Positions 1 to 11,007 of a DNA stretch of 64,000 bases are shown here, one piece after another. The stretch's first letter is position 1, and every line of letters starts with the position of its first letter. The position numbers and the translations under genes were made by a program. This DNA is from Trichobilharzia szidati. Lineage: Eukaryota; Platyhelminthes; Trematoda; Strigeidida; Schistosomatidae. The notes beneath the pieces were generated by a model. That model saw only the letters and a list, made by a program, of their open reading frames with translations. It was not told where the DNA came from and searched no databases. The stretch spans positions 18,548,804-18,612,803 of the forward strand of contig OX235277.1 of the NCBI GenBank assembly GCA_944472155.2. The letters are read 5' to 3'.

Positions 1-865
1 AATCAACGCACTGATAAACTCAGGGATTGCTGAATCTGTTCATTTGCGTTGAAGAGAATTACTTGTCCTTCTGAGTGGAGTTTCATAACATCACAGTCTC
101 CAAGTTCCCACAATTTTACGTCGTCTAACAAACTACGCTTTATCTCGGGTCACATAAAAACTGTGTAGATGTTTCTAAAATCACTGCATATATGAAGAAA
201 AAGATAAATTCGTGGCCACAGTATCGTTTTAAACTCAGAATCGATAATAACCAAGTCTTATTTCATTAGGGACACTCTGACTGAATAACATATTCAAGTA
301 CAGGAATACGTTTGCATTTTACCAACTAAACAGTTTCATTATTCTTCATTATTGTTTCATATTTAATATCTAACATAATGAAGAGAGTTAAAATTTCAGT
401 ACTTTCAACTTTTATTATTCTGATTTTACACAGACGCTGAGACACCGATGAAACAAATAATGGATAAGCTTTATCCGGCTTTGTATATTATCACTACTTA
501 ATCCACACGTAATGCATTTAGAGAAGAAACAACTAAAAATAGTAGTGAATTCATTTAAGTCCATTGAATCTCTTATAAACATACTGGCAACATTCAAAAA
601 TTCATGCATATCATTGATGTTATCAACAAAAGTTAAACAAGACAAAGCCTTCTGTTTACAATATCTGTTAAGATTTCATTGTTTTCTCTTCAATTTAAAA
701 TTAAAATCACTTCAAAGCAGGCGATATGCCTGATGAATTGCTTCAAGCATGTACTGACTTCTAATTATAGAAAATTATTAAGACCGACACAGAAGCTTTT
801 GAAGTCCACGGGAAACCATATCTTTCAAGGTTGTGGTTAAATTTGTAAACAAAAATAAGATTCAG
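1..865. other. No gene recognised
   Basis: AT-rich sequence upstream of the candidate first exon. The open frames here are short and carry no recognisable domain. The last tens of bases could hold promoter elements of the gene that starts at about 906, but only the TATA-like box at 866 is recognisable. Confidence 0.4.
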
Positions 866-873
866 TATATAAA
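866..873 (+). promoter_or_regulatory. TATA-like box before the signal-peptide exon
   Basis: TATATAAA lies 32 bp upstream of the first base of the ATG at 906-908. A TATA box normally sits about 30 bp before transcription starts, so the 5' untranslated region would be only a few bases long. The box matches the consensus, but in AT-rich DNA such matches are common, so the support is its position only. Confidence 0.35.
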
Positions 874-884
874 TTCAGGTAGAG

Positions 885-972
885 ATGGATAGTACTGTAT
901 TCACAATGAATTTCTTGAAAGAAGTATTCCTACTTATCTGCATTGCTTCCGTAGCTCAAGGAGGGAGTATCG
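885..972 (+). CDS. Candidate first coding exon: signal peptide, micro-exon gene
   Basis: Two in-frame ATGs occur, at 885 and 906. The second gives MNFLKEVFLLICIASVAQGG, a classic secretory signal peptide: a short n-region with a lysine, a hydrophobic core VFLLICIASVA and a likely cleavage after SVA. The reading frame runs straight into a consensus donor GTAAGT at 973, leaving phase 1 (one base, G). I prefer 906 because the TATA box at 866 would place transcription start between the two ATGs and because the residues added from 885 are polar. Schistosome micro-exon genes have this design: a conventional signal-peptide exon followed by tiny symmetric exons. I do not recognise a specific MEG family. 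Alternatively this is a chance frame of about 23 codons; the donor, hydrophobic core and TATA together argue against that. Confidence 0.5.
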
Positions 973-1259
973 GTAAGTTGAAAATGGGGTATCGTATTTT
1001 ATTTTTCATGTATAGTGTGACTTATCTATGAGTCTAATATTATTTAATCGATTTTAATATTTAGGAAATTTGTATGAAGACTGTCATAGTTAAATTCTAT
1101 TAAGAACAAACAAATTTCACATCGTTAATATCCTGTGCTGATATAGATATATATATTTAAAGGTAGTCCAACGTGAAAGGAATTATGCATAGGCCATTTG
1201 TAGGATGAAATTAGAAGCAGAACATAATATGAAATTCATTTGGGTTAAAACAAAGATTG
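973..1259. other. Start of first intron, nothing recognised
   Basis: Sequence after the donor at 973. A weak pair at 1062-1070 (acceptor ATATTTAG, 7 nt, donor GTATGA) is not a multiple of three and was not kept. Confidence 0.35.
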
Positions 1260-1900
1260 GTGTTTTCGTTCGTGATTGTGCGCCTTCGTCACCACTACCT
1301 CCCCGTTCTACATCTGAAATCCTGTCATCACTGACTCTCCTACTAGATTCTCAGTTTCCGACTGAAAGTGTTTTGATGGCTGACGATGTTTCAAGCTTTT
1401 CTAGTTCAACTAGATTTACCGGTGGTCAAACAGATGCTCTACGGTGTTCATTCCTTCTGATTTTGATTTCTCGAGATGTTTGTCCAATGTACATCACATC
1501 AAATTCCAAGCATTTTATTTTATAGACACAATTAGAAAGAGAATCTTTGGGGATTCGGTCTTTTATATGAACAAGGTTGTTTCGTAGTGTGTCTGATGTT
1601 TTGAAGAAAACTCTGATGTCGAGCTGATTGAGTACTCTTCTGATATCGTCTGACGTCTCTGCTCCATATAGGATGACGACTGTTGAGAGCCATATTTTCG
1701 GAATGCGTTTTCGACCATACTTAATGTTAGTGTTGATTTTGTTGATGAAGTTCCTTGGGTAGTTGTTTTGCTTGAGAGTTTCAGTAATGTTTGATATGTC
1801 TTCTTCTTTTTCTTTCTCATCCGTTATGAGAGAGTGTGCTTATCTAAGAAGACTTGGAACAACTGAAAGCTTTGCGCTGATGGGGTGTGATGATCCGGAG
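1260..1900 (-). pseudogene. Penelope-like element C-terminal relic (RT thumb and GIY-YIG)
   Basis: Reading the minus strand, broken frames give the C-terminal part of a Penelope-like retroelement protein. Near 1780-1740 the motif LKQNNYPRNFINKIN matches the end of the reverse transcriptase region. Around 1500-1420 the frame reads YKIKCLEFDVMYIGQTSREI, the GIY-YIG endonuclease core, followed by NEHRRAS and later KLETSSAIKT. PLEs use this nuclease together with the RT for target-primed insertion. Stop codons and frameshifts interrupt the reading (for example a stop shortly after NEHRRASV), and the 5' part is missing, so the copy is dead. It lies inside the first intron of the candidate micro-exon gene. 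The plus-strand open frame at 1205-1525 is its antisense shadow. Confidence 0.7.
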
Positions 1901-2601
1901 TGTAAATATTTGTTGGAGTGTGTTTACTAAGATGTCCGTTTTCCCTCCTCCTCTGTTTTATGTGTTTATACATATATGTGCGCCACATTCAGTGGGAGAA
2001 AAATAAATTCTTACTATTTTCTGCTGCTTCATACCTCACAACATTTCCTAATATATTTGCGGTGAGCAAGGAATTCTGCAAGCTAAGATATTTTTCTCTG
2101 ACTGGTAGACGGATTCAAGGCTTTGAATGTTCAAAATCCTAATTTTAATATGATTCAAGCTGTTTGTTTGTACACATGATGTCTGTTATTTAAGGAGTTT
2201 TCGAATATTCGGGAGCTATTGGACGATCTGGAATTGTGTTTTATCACAGAAATCTATCAATAGAAAATGGTTGTCAAAATATAAGTAGTTCGTAATATCG
2301 TACTAATAAGAGTCATTTGTGATAGCAATCGTAAGGTGACATCCCATTTGTGTTCAAGGCACTTCGGGTGCTTTTTCGCTGATATTTTTTGATAAAAAAC
2401 ACGCCGGTAGAAAAGGCTTTATCATTGAAAACTGGTCAGCTACCGTCATTTGCCTTCAGGAAAATATTCCTACCAGCTGTTCACCAATTCACCCACTCAA
2501 TAGGAGAACTAGTACCTGCTGAGTATCTTCTAATACGTGTATTATTAAATCAAATTTATCCTGTCTGTGGCTGGCCAAGTAATAGACTGCCCTTTTATTG
2601 T
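1901..2601. other. No gene recognised
   Basis: AT-rich intron-like or intergenic sequence. Open frames of about 75 codons show no domain, and I see no element ends. Confidence 0.35.
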
Positions 2602-2784
2602 GAATCAGTGGCATAACGATAAGGACGCCCGCCGACCATTCACATGGTTCCGGATTGGATCCCCCATCGACGCACATCTGATATCAATGGTTGGCCATTT
2701 AAATTTTTGTGCTACTGATATCATGTGCTGAAAGTTCCATACTTGCATCAAAAACACTGTGTGGAGTCAAGCTATAATAATATT
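2602..2784 (+). repeat. tRNA-derived SINE, diverged copy
   Basis: Same family as the copies at 2871, 6731, 54684 and 60171. The tRNA-like head (ggcataacgataagg for box A, GGATTGGATCCC for box B) is worn. The body keeps CGACGCACATCTGATAT, CTACTGATATC and the tail GTGTGGAGTCAAGCTATAAT. It sits just upstream of the next copy, in the same orientation. Confidence 0.65.
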
Positions 2785-2870
2785 TTTAGAAAGCTAAATA
2801 AAAACTATAGATTAAGCGAAGTTTGCGTTGTTAAGAAAGCTTTCTTAGCATTAACCATTTGACATGCTTG

Positions 2871-3054
2871 TGCGTCGGTGGCACAGTGGTTAGGACTCTC
2901 GCCGACCATGCACATGGTCCGGGGTTCGATCCCCTGCCGGCGCACACCCGATATCTATGGTCGGCCTGAATTTGGGCTACCGATATCCATGCTGAAAATT
3001 CCACACTTGTACTGAAAATACGGTGTGGAATCAAGCTGTAAATCAAAAAAAAAA
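2871..3054 (+). repeat. tRNA-derived SINE, best-preserved copy
   Basis: The head TGCGTCGGTGGCACAGTGG contains a good polymerase III box A, and GGTTCGATCCC is a textbook box B. The first and last bases of the head (GCGTCGG and CCGGCGC) can nearly pair, like a tRNA acceptor stem. The body holds ATTCCACAC and GTGTGGAAT separated by 16 nt, which form a 9-bp hairpin, and the element ends in an A-run at 3046-3054. SINEs of this kind have no protein and depend on LINE proteins to move. Confidence 0.8.
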
Positions 3055-3271
3055 GACTACAAATGCTCACGGAAGACCTATCGATCTTCTCAGTTCGCAA
3101 CTACAAATGGTATTCTTAAATTATCGGAAGAGATAAAATTATGTGTTTTAAAATTGTGGTATACCACAAATTTTTTGTTAGATAAGTAAAGTATTTCTAG
3201 AAGTATTTTGCAGAAAATCACTTACCACAAGCTGTATTATTTTGTTTCGACGGCTGATTGTTGCCATACAG

Positions 3272-3286
3272 TTTCATCATACTATA
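3272..3286 (+). CDS. Candidate micro-exon, 15 nt
   Basis: TTTCATCATACTATA lies between the acceptor TTGTTGCCATACAG and the donor GTAAGTAG. Joined to the single G left by exon 1 it reads Val-Ser-Ser-Tyr-Tyr and returns to phase 1. The pyrimidine tract is moderate. It is the only well-formed unit between exon 1 and about 14 kb. Confidence 0.35.
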
Positions 3287-3479
3287 GTAAGTAGTAAATT
3301 TTTTTGTGAATTACTATGACTAAGTAATAAGGTAGTAATTATGGGTTACAATTCCACTACTGGTGATAAAATCGAGTGCACTGTGAATAGTATCGATATG
3401 CTCGCCTGGATTACTGTAGGTGACTTTGTAAGGTTTTACCAATTCAAAAATGAACACAACTAATTTTACAGTAAGCAAA

Positions 3480-3850
3480 ATTTATCTCACCCCTTTCATT
3501 ATCTTTTCATGAGCTACCAAAGCGAATTGGGAATATCTGACTGTGGAACTGTCGATGTATAGGATGTAAGGAAGGAAGCTAGATTTCCCCCTGAACCCAC
3601 CACCAGTGTTCAAACCCAGGACCTTCCGGTTACAGGGAAAGTTAGTATACCATTCAGTCACTGGAATCCGATTCAATGGCTCATGAATTCTAACTTCTAC
3701 TAATTCGAGATTTAGCGCTACCCCAACCAATGTCGTCGGTGGGACATCCATCCTCACACTTGATTGTATGCACCTCACTGGACACGACTTGTCACTAGAA
3801 CTCCAGGAAACTCCTACCTGTAGCGATTCACTAGCGAACATCAGAATTAT
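3480..3850 (-). repeat. SINE-like element, minus strand, with tRNA-like head
   Basis: On the minus strand GACTGAATGGTATAC resembles box A and GGGTTTGAACAC resembles box B. The sequence ahead of it (GACGACATTGGTTGG, then a segment ending near GGATTCCAGTGACTG) also occurs at 49440-49590, where it again precedes a similar tRNA-like head. That shared layout defines a second SINE family, longer than the 2871 type. The copy is diverged and has no coding capacity; the open frame through it is not a gene. Confidence 0.5.
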
Positions 3851-3859
3851 TTTCAAAAG

Positions 3860-4020
3860 ATGGTTTGAATGGAGTACGAAATTGCTTTGCAGTCGTAAGC
3901 TCCTGCTTTCGAACCCCAGTGGGTGCGTACTGCCGATGATTCCTGAACTAGTTATGGAGGAAACAGCCGTCCATTACTCCCTGGTTCTCAATGGTTTTCT
4001 AAATGATACCAATACATGAT
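3860..4020 (+). repeat. SINE-like element with hammerhead-like 3' part
   Basis: A tRNA-like head (GTTTGAATGG, then CTTTCGAACCCC as box B) is followed by GTGGGTGCGTACTG and a hammerhead-type fold. The downstream segment TTACTCCCTGG, then AATGGTTTTCTAA, matches the same place in the copies at 21165 (+) and 54460 (-). Pol III transcripts from the head would carry the ribozyme-like part. Confidence 0.5.
3927..3977 (+). ncRNA. Degenerate hammerhead ribozyme motif in SINE
   Basis: Stem I arms GTACTG and CATTAC pair imperfectly. The core CCGATGA differs from CTGATGA by one base. TTCC and GGAG form stem II, GAA follows, and ACAGCCGT forms a short stem III before the expected cleavage C at 3971. The second core base is altered and the stems are weak, so I expect little or no activity. 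Confidence 0.4.
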
Positions 4021-5979
4021 CAACTCGTAAAAAAGTAATATGTGTTATAAAAGGAAATTGGAACTTTTTAATTTTCCCTAATTTTATCACTCACTGGTAC
4101 AATCTCCATATGAACCTGACATAAATAGAGAATGTTTGTTGCTCAGGTGGAAGATTTTGATCTATTTGTGTTCGCTGGGCTTTGTAGTTAAATCAGCCAG
4201 CTTAGCGAACAAAACTAACATAAATAACGAATGTGTTCCTATTAAGTTATCCAATGAATAACATGAGCCTTAGTACATGTGAAGTGAATTTTCTAAGCAT
4301 AAACTCAGACACGAGTGTGACAGTTTATGTTTCTGCTATTCATTAAACATACATATAGGTGTAACAACAGAAGACAAGGGCCAGGCAATAGAACGTTTAT
4401 TACGGAAAATCAACACATATTTATAGATTTGATGTGCATTATTGTAGGTAAATGTTAGTAGAAAATACAGTCTGTTGATTGGTTGTTTCTCACACAAATT
4501 AAGCCTTGCATCTCTTGTGGCTGTGTCAGTTCTTATATATATGTAAACTGTATCCGCCTCTCCATCTTGACCTTGTTTTCACATGACTAACATTGACCTC
4601 AATTACTGTCAACCAATTTGGCTAGCAACCATCTCTCACCATATAAGAAGAGGAAGATAGTAAATGCAAATGAACTACAGTAATCAAAAATAAGCGGCAG
4701 ACATAATTGTTCCATTGAGAATAACTGGAATTGTATGCATTAGAGAGTTCTGAAACAGTGATGAATCTATTATTAAGATTGAAGTCTCCATAAATCACCA
4801 ACTATCTGCAGCCATTGATTCTTAGTTCTACAAGGACCACAAGTGTGATTTCATCTGTAATCGGTCTAATTTAGGTGAATCAACCTTACAGATAAGTGAA
4901 GTGGTCAACACAGTCGATCTCTCTATCCTCAAAGTAGAAGTCACTGAAAAACGAGATGTGATATACTTTCACATTTGACAGGAGCGAACGGTGTAGCAAA
5001 TATACTGAGACTTCTGATTAAGGTTTTCAAAAGGCTGTGTTGTTGGCACAGACTTCCTTTGTGAGAATTGAATCCATGTAATGCCGGAGTCTATCAGGGT
5101 CACATCCACTACTACATCAATTAAATTGAATTGAAACACAAACATTAGGGTACCGTTGAATGACACCCCTACCTATTATCACCTCTAGTAACAACTCTTC
5201 CTAAGGTCTTAGTGAGCTGTATTTGCTGAAGCAGAGTGGTTTGGTGTTTTCCTTCACAGGTGGACCTTCTCACAGTAAAACTTCGTCAAAAGAATTAAAT
5301 GTTATATTGCCGACAATGGATTGTTTTCATAGGTTTTTTCTGATGAGCGCCACTCTATCACCTAGGGTATTTGAAATTCGAATTTAATATTCTAAGCTGA
5401 TTTTCCTTAGAATTTCCCAGCAGGGTTTGGATTATTTCTTCTAAGTTAGCACTTGGCCAGTAGTACTTTATCATGACTCCAGATATTGAGTTACTTCCTT
5501 GACAACCTCATCATCAATTTATCACCAACATCTTCTTAAACATCTGATTTCAGTCCATTATTTTTGCCACTTTGTCTCGTTTCAGAATAAAGACAGTTTT
5601 CATGACCTTAGTTGTGTTTACAGTATTGATCTCCACAACCCTTTCAGGCAGCTGGAAAACAGTAGTGTTGCGTTCATTTGAACATTTTCATCGTCTGTCC
5701 TGGGAAGTAAGTAAGGCACCATGCATAACAGAAATCATTCCAGTTACCGTAAACCTCTTACGAACGCTTTTTCTCATCAGTGTCTATTAGTGTTTGACGA
5801 TACCTAGTACTGGTGCCCATGAAGAATAGCAATATTTTCCTAGAAAAACATTTTATGACAGAGGAAATTAAGCGTCAACGTTATAGTGCAAACTCCAGTC
5901 CAGTTTTCATCAATTACACTGTGGTTTCGCCTCTGGCAATTAGTCAAACGTTTCATGAGTATCATGATGGAACAGTTGA
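4021..5979. other. No gene supported; probably old repeat sequence
   Basis: No clear gene. The lower part may be the body of the degraded RTE-type element whose tail is at 5980-6175, but I could not align its codons. It contains the hydrophobic frame at 5602-5706, listed separately. Confidence 0.3.
5602..5706 (+). CDS. Signal-peptide-like open frame ending at a splice donor
   Basis: From the ATG at 5602 the frame reads MTLVVFTVLISTTLSGSWKT and continues without stop for 35 codons to a consensus donor GTAAGT at 5707. The first 16 residues are strongly hydrophobic, like a signal peptide or membrane anchor. It looks like a possible first exon, but it ends in phase 0, unlike the exon at 906-972, and lies in sequence that may be retroelement debris. 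No TATA-like box is obvious just upstream. I do not recognise the protein. Confidence 0.15.
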
Positions 5980-6175
5980 ATTTCTAGAACTTAATCCCCG
6001 GCCATTGCACTCCTTTACCTTACCATGCCAGTAATAAGACTGGCAAAGTGGGAGGGTTGTGCCTGAGACCAGCAACCCCATCCCGTAAAAATAAAGATCA
6101 CTGCTACCGAAACTTCAAGCTTCTAGCTTGAAGTTCTATGTTCCACTGTGAACGTAAAGGAATAAAAGAAAATTC
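5980..6175 (+). repeat. RTE-type LINE 3' tail, plus strand
   Basis: The segment GAGACCAGCAACCCCATCCC, followed by CCCGTAAAAATAAAGATCA and AGCTTGAAGTTCTATGTTCC, then GAACGTAAAGGAATAAAAG, is the tail type seen at other LINE or SINE ends in this window (44085 minus, 54400 plus, 58860 plus). Only the untranslated tail is recognisable here. Confidence 0.5.
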
Positions 6176-6730
6176 TCGGCAGTAACTTCTAATGAATGGT
6201 GTGATCGTTATTGTTGGATGTATAAGTGACCATTAATTTCCTCTATATTACTAGCTAAGTGAGAGCCATGGATATTGCGTGTAGCTAAACTGAAACTTCA
6301 ATCAAATGTTTAAATATCTTTTTGTAAATTTTGTTTCATGTCACTGAACAAAAGCAACATGAAAATGATAAATTTAAAATACATCTAATTTTTATGGTCA
6401 GCTAGTAAGTTTCAATTTCCCACATAACACGTCATATACAACATAAATAAAGAAATCATGCTACCCGAAACACCAGGTACAAACATCACCTGGCAGAGGA
6501 GGATTTAACAATTGAAAAGTTGTTTCGCCTAATTTATTCTTACAGTTTTTATCACAAACATAGTCCTCACTAATTCAAAATTCCATTGGATATTTGAATT
6601 TAAATAGTGCCTAATGATCGTGAGTATAGTAGACATTTCGTTTAAAATTTTCACTATAAATTCATGAATTTTTTGACATAAATGATGATTATTTTACGAC
6701 TGAATAAGGGATGTGACATCATTCAGGCTG

Positions 6731-6926
6731 TGCGTCGGTGGCACAGTTGTAAGGAGTCTCGCCGACCATGCACATGGTCCGAGGTTCGATCCCCTGCCGA
6801 CGCACACCCGATATCTATGGTCGGCCTGCAAAATTTGGGCTACCGATATCCATGCTGAAAATTCTATACTTGTACTGAAAACACGGTGTGGAATCAAGCT
6901 GTAATCAAAATAAAAAAATAAAAAAT
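6731..6926 (+). repeat. tRNA-derived SINE copy
   Basis: Head TGCGTCGGTGGCACAGTTG (box A) and GGTTCGATCCC (intact box B), body CACCCGATATCTATGGTCGG, tail hairpin half GTGTGGAAT and an A-rich end. It is close to the copy at 2871 over its length, with a few substitutions and small indels. Confidence 0.8.
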
Positions 6927-7899
6927 CGAAAATATACCTAAACTTTATTCCATCTTCAAACTGTCTTTGACTTGAAGAAGGCTAGATAAAAAATAAAGTT
7001 CACAGAGTGACGTTGTCATATATAAGTCCGTAAGAGAATGGTCAGAACTTAAAAGAATCAAATAAAATTAGAAATTAGATACAAATTATTCACTATTTTT
7101 ACTAGCAATAAATCAATGGCGAATCAAAAATCTTCACGTATTGCACTGATGGCCATAGAATGTGGTCATTCACAATTCATTCAGAAGGTTTTCTCACTTA
7201 TAGCTTATACGAAATTAGCATTTCTTCATTGAGGACAGCAACAGTTAAAAGCCATCGCCATAAAGTGAACATTCGCAAATGTTTTATATAGCAGGTGATA
7301 AACATGCTGTAGAAACAACAGAACGCTCTTTCATTTTGTGTCAGTCGTACATTAGAATGAGAAGAATTATTTCCTTTTATTGTCAAATTTTCGGAAGTTG
7401 CTTTAGCGTAGTATTTGTGACTTGTATTTATTTTCAATCATATGAAAAACGTGTTTCCATTCTTTGCAAGAATTCACTCGATACATGGTAGTTTATTTAT
7501 TTAATTTTGCTTATTTCTTGCATTGTTTTAGAGATAATTTGCAAGTTCATCCGTTCTGTTGCATAATTTCCATGTGATATTTTTAATGTGTCATCTCAAA
7601 ACAATTGATTGTTCCTGAGGAATCTATTCACATAAGTAGGAATTAAACGTGATTAAGCAAATATCTGTAGGTGGCTTCAGGCGTCTACATGAAGCTTTGA
7701 TAAAACGTCAGCAGAATTATTTTTCAGATAAACAGTGGATTTCTACACTGGTTTCGGAATTTGCATCTTCATCAATACAGCCTGTAGTTAGAACGATGCA
7801 ACCCAAATAAGTGTTAGAAGAAGTCTACTTCATATTTCTCCTGCTAATAGTGATTAGTGCCTATTGTTTTTGAAGGCGTGATATCCTCAACATCTTTGT
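6927..7899. other. No gene recognised
   Basis: AT-rich sequence with two antiparallel open frames of 70 to 80 codons at 7198-7491 that look like chance. No element ends seen. Confidence 0.35.
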
Positions 7900-9700
7900 T
7901 CTCTCAACATGCATTTGAAGTTCTGTCGTTTTGTCTTTTTGTTTTTGAGTTTGTTAGAAATTTGAGATAAATAGTCCTCAAAGTCCTAGTCTTCTAGAGT
8001 CTTTTCATTGGTCCAAAGCACTACTATCTTATCGCCGTTCTTGATCTGACTCATGATTTAGTCCACTGGAATCTGGAGTAATATCGGTGATAGTAGTAAG
8101 CTTTGTTTTACTCCTTTCTTCACTTCAAACACCTCTCTGAGTTTTACGTATTGAACAACTTGATATGTGGAATTGTCATATGGCAGTTGACGTTGGATAG
8201 AGCTAAGCAATAATCCACTCCTTAACGTTAACCTACTTTCCAAATTAATTGACGGACGACGATAAGAAAAACCTTTGAAAGTCCATGTCTTTGCATCAGA
8301 CATTTGACTGGCGTTCTATGCTTTGCTCGTTGATGAAATAGAAGCATGGGGGTATCCATTGTAGTCTTTAGTTCCATTTTCGATGTTATCACAGGAATTC
8401 CGTAAATTAATGTGCGCTTCTTGGCTTTCAATAGCTTTATGACGTTTAAGATCTTGGCTTTTGTTACATGATTGTTATTCCAAGCAGTTATGTAGCTCTT
8501 GGTGATGCTTTGAACGAGCTGTTAGCGGTGGTTGGTTCAAAAGTCCTTCGAAGTGATCGGATCATTGTTTCCTCTGTTCCTATTTTTAAGTAATTAGTTT
8601 CCCTTCAATGTCTTTCGTTTGTTCCATTCGTATTCTTCTCCTTCCGTTGACCTGATTATCTAGTTAAGTTATCTGAACTCACTTTCCCTCTTCAGACTGT
8701 TCTGTTACAGTTGGCTGTATGTCGTAGGACTGTTGTCAATACCGGTGCTAGAAATATTTGTTGTGGCGAAAATACAACTCTCCGGAACACAGAATAATAT
8801 TTTACGTACATAATAACCCACTGGATTTCAGCGCAAGCTGCATTGAAAGAAGGATGTTGAGTCAAAGATTCATCGATCAACCAAGTATAATCCGACAAAG
8901 CAAGTTAACTACACGGAGGGTTCGCCATGTAATTCGTAGCTGGTTACTATCAATACAATAAAAAGGTCTTCAAATAACGTCGATATAGTATGCACAAATA
9001 CTCCTATTCGCATTCCTCCAGGCTTCTCTCAAGTAGAAATTTTCTAAGCCACGTCAGGGATTGTTGCTACAAAGAACAGGGAACTGGTTCGAATAAATCG
9101 GTTTGTTGAACGTTCATTCAATGTTCACCATCAATAACAACTGTCTTTTTTCCTTGTTGGAGTTCTTCTTCATTTCTCCATTCGGCGCTTTGTTAGTTGG
9201 TATCAGATTCCATCCATATTTTTCGTTTCTTTGTCGGTTTCATCTAGATACCTACACTTGACAGTTGAGAGCAAGTCCTTGCCTTGCCTCTTCTTTCAAC
9301 CCGCCTTAGTCTTCGTTTGACTGAGATTGAAATTAACTCTATCTGGTTCTCAGTGTGCCTGTCTAGAAAATCTCATGTCGCCTTGTTTATTTCTTTTCAT
9401 CTATACATTTTGCTTCCAATCATTAAATCGACAGAGGGGCAAATGTTTTCTCTCCATCCTAATTTGTTTAAACCCTCAAATCTTGATGGTCCCTATATGG
9501 TAATCTACCAGATTGGTTTGCATTCATACCACCCACTAGAGCTTTGATGTAAATATCTCGCTGCATTCTCGTTCATTTTCTTCTGATTTTCTTGGCTCTC
9601 ATTGTTTGTAGGTGTCTCATGTTGTATAATTGCAGCTGTCGTTCTTGTTCGATAGTATCGTGTTGTGATAATTTCAGAGGACAATGCGTGCCCATGAAAT
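7900..9700 (-). pseudogene. RTE-clade LINE relic (endonuclease and reverse transcriptase)
   Basis: On the minus strand the high-coordinate end keeps endonuclease traces: around 9440-9300 the frame reads DLMIGSKMYR, a stop, then NKAT and HTENQIELISISVK, matching the RTE endonuclease stretch that ends in TENQIDHI. Lower down, at 8550-8230, the pre-RT region is recognisable (HFKGLLNQPPLTARS, KAKILNVIKLLKAKK). At 8180-8040 the RT finger and palm read KLREVFEVKKGVKQSLLLSP, where active copies have GVRQGCLLSP. The catalytic FADD box was not found. Many stops and frameshifts separate these pieces. RTE elements insert by nicking DNA with their own endonuclease and copying RNA at the nick. This copy cannot work. 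Confidence 0.6.
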
Positions 9701-11007
9701 ATCCCCACAAATCATCTTTTCATCGGATTAAAGGTCGCTTGAAAGACTTGGTCAGGTATGACGAAATCCTGCACTGTTTTATCATTGCTAACCTAATAAT
9801 TTATCAATTCGGCAAAAATAATTATTAGCATGAAAATTATTATTTTCACAGGTTTAGAAGTGATTATTTTGAAGTCTTTATTTTTTTCTTATATTGTACA
9901 CTGCAGACCCAAATCAAATAAGTACGTAACCGTCTTTTGTTAATATAACGTTGAAGCGTGAAAATCGCGATTTGTTTTCTTGGTTGTACTAGAGGGTGTT
10001 GAATGAGGATCAATTAAAATTAATGTCTTCTCTCAGTCTACTTCAGAAAAATCTTGATCATTTGAAATTCTAGTCATTCAGCTTCTCATTTGAGACACCT
10101 TTTGATGAGAATGCATAATTCCTAATCAAGCCACTATCGTAATGTATTGTTGCTATATAATTAGTGATTTCTTGAGATTATTATTTCCTTTGAATTTGAA
10201 ACACCCCTTCTGTTGATTAATAGCATGTAAGTCCCTAAATCGAATATCCATATTAGAAGTTATTTGTGTTCTGCGATGCCTATATCTTTATCTGAAATAA
10301 CTTTGATTTTATAAACTGTCTCTTACTTTACGTTAAGAAACAAGGCGCGTCACGTCGTTATCAATAGGATTATTATTTGAGTCATTGGCGAGCTAAAATG
10401 AACAATTTGCTAAATTGCAAGTTTCTGGTGAACGATGGATACTGCACAGAATAATTACGTGTCGTGAAAATGTGTCATCACTTGGAGTTCTGGTTTTCTA
10501 CGCAACTTACATATTTCAAAAGTGATTTATTTATAATAATGTAATTTTCTCATTTTGACTAGTAATTGCGAGGTCAAATATAAATATTTACTTTTAAGTT
10601 TTTTCCTGTAGAAATCTTATAAAAAGGCTCGGTTGCATTGTATCGTCTTCCTTCCTTCCAAGTGATTTCAGTTGCATACAATTTGTATCTCTTAATATTT
10701 GCAAATAGTGACTCTTTTAAATGTTTATCGTTAAACATTTTTATTAAAAGTTGAAAATTTGAAAAAAAGTGAGTGCGTTAAGTTGAGCCTTTTCCGATGA
10801 CTTCGATAAGAAAAAATTAAAAAGGAGCTTTGAATGTTATGCATTAGGTTGATTGAAGTTTGAATACACAGTAAACTCACACAAGATATCAAGATCTATG
10901 GATAACCTAAAATTGTCTTTAGGCATCAGAAGAAAACGATGAAAAATGTAATGTCAATACAAAATAAATACATAGAAAAATTTCACGAATCACTTTCAAC
11001 AAATGGA
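9701..11007. other. No gene recognised; one TATA-like site
   Basis: AT-rich. The site TATAAAAAGG at 10618-10627 looks like a strong TATA box, followed about 50 bp on by a pyrimidine-rich stretch, but no plausible start codon with an open frame follows, so I do not call a promoter. Confidence 0.3.

Noticed and set aside
1205..1525. 106-codon plus-strand open frame
   Set aside because: It is antisense to the Penelope-like relic whose GIY-YIG motif reads on the minus strand through the same bases.
2871..2945. Functional tRNA gene
   Set aside because: Box A and box B are good, but the arms do not fold as a complete tRNA and the same sequence recurs with a SINE body and A-rich tail.
3418..3434. 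8-nt acceptor-donor unit (GTGACTTT before GTAAGG)
   Set aside because: Length is not a multiple of three and the acceptor is mediocre; keeping it would break the phase of the gene model.
5648..5706. 59-nt exon between CCCTTTCAG and GTAAGT
   Set aside because: Open in phase 1 but asymmetric, so it cannot join the other candidates without shifting the frame; the sequence may be LINE debris.
10618..10627. Strong TATA-like sequence TATAAAAAGG
   Set aside because: No start codon with a credible open frame or splice donor follows, so there is no gene to attach it to.
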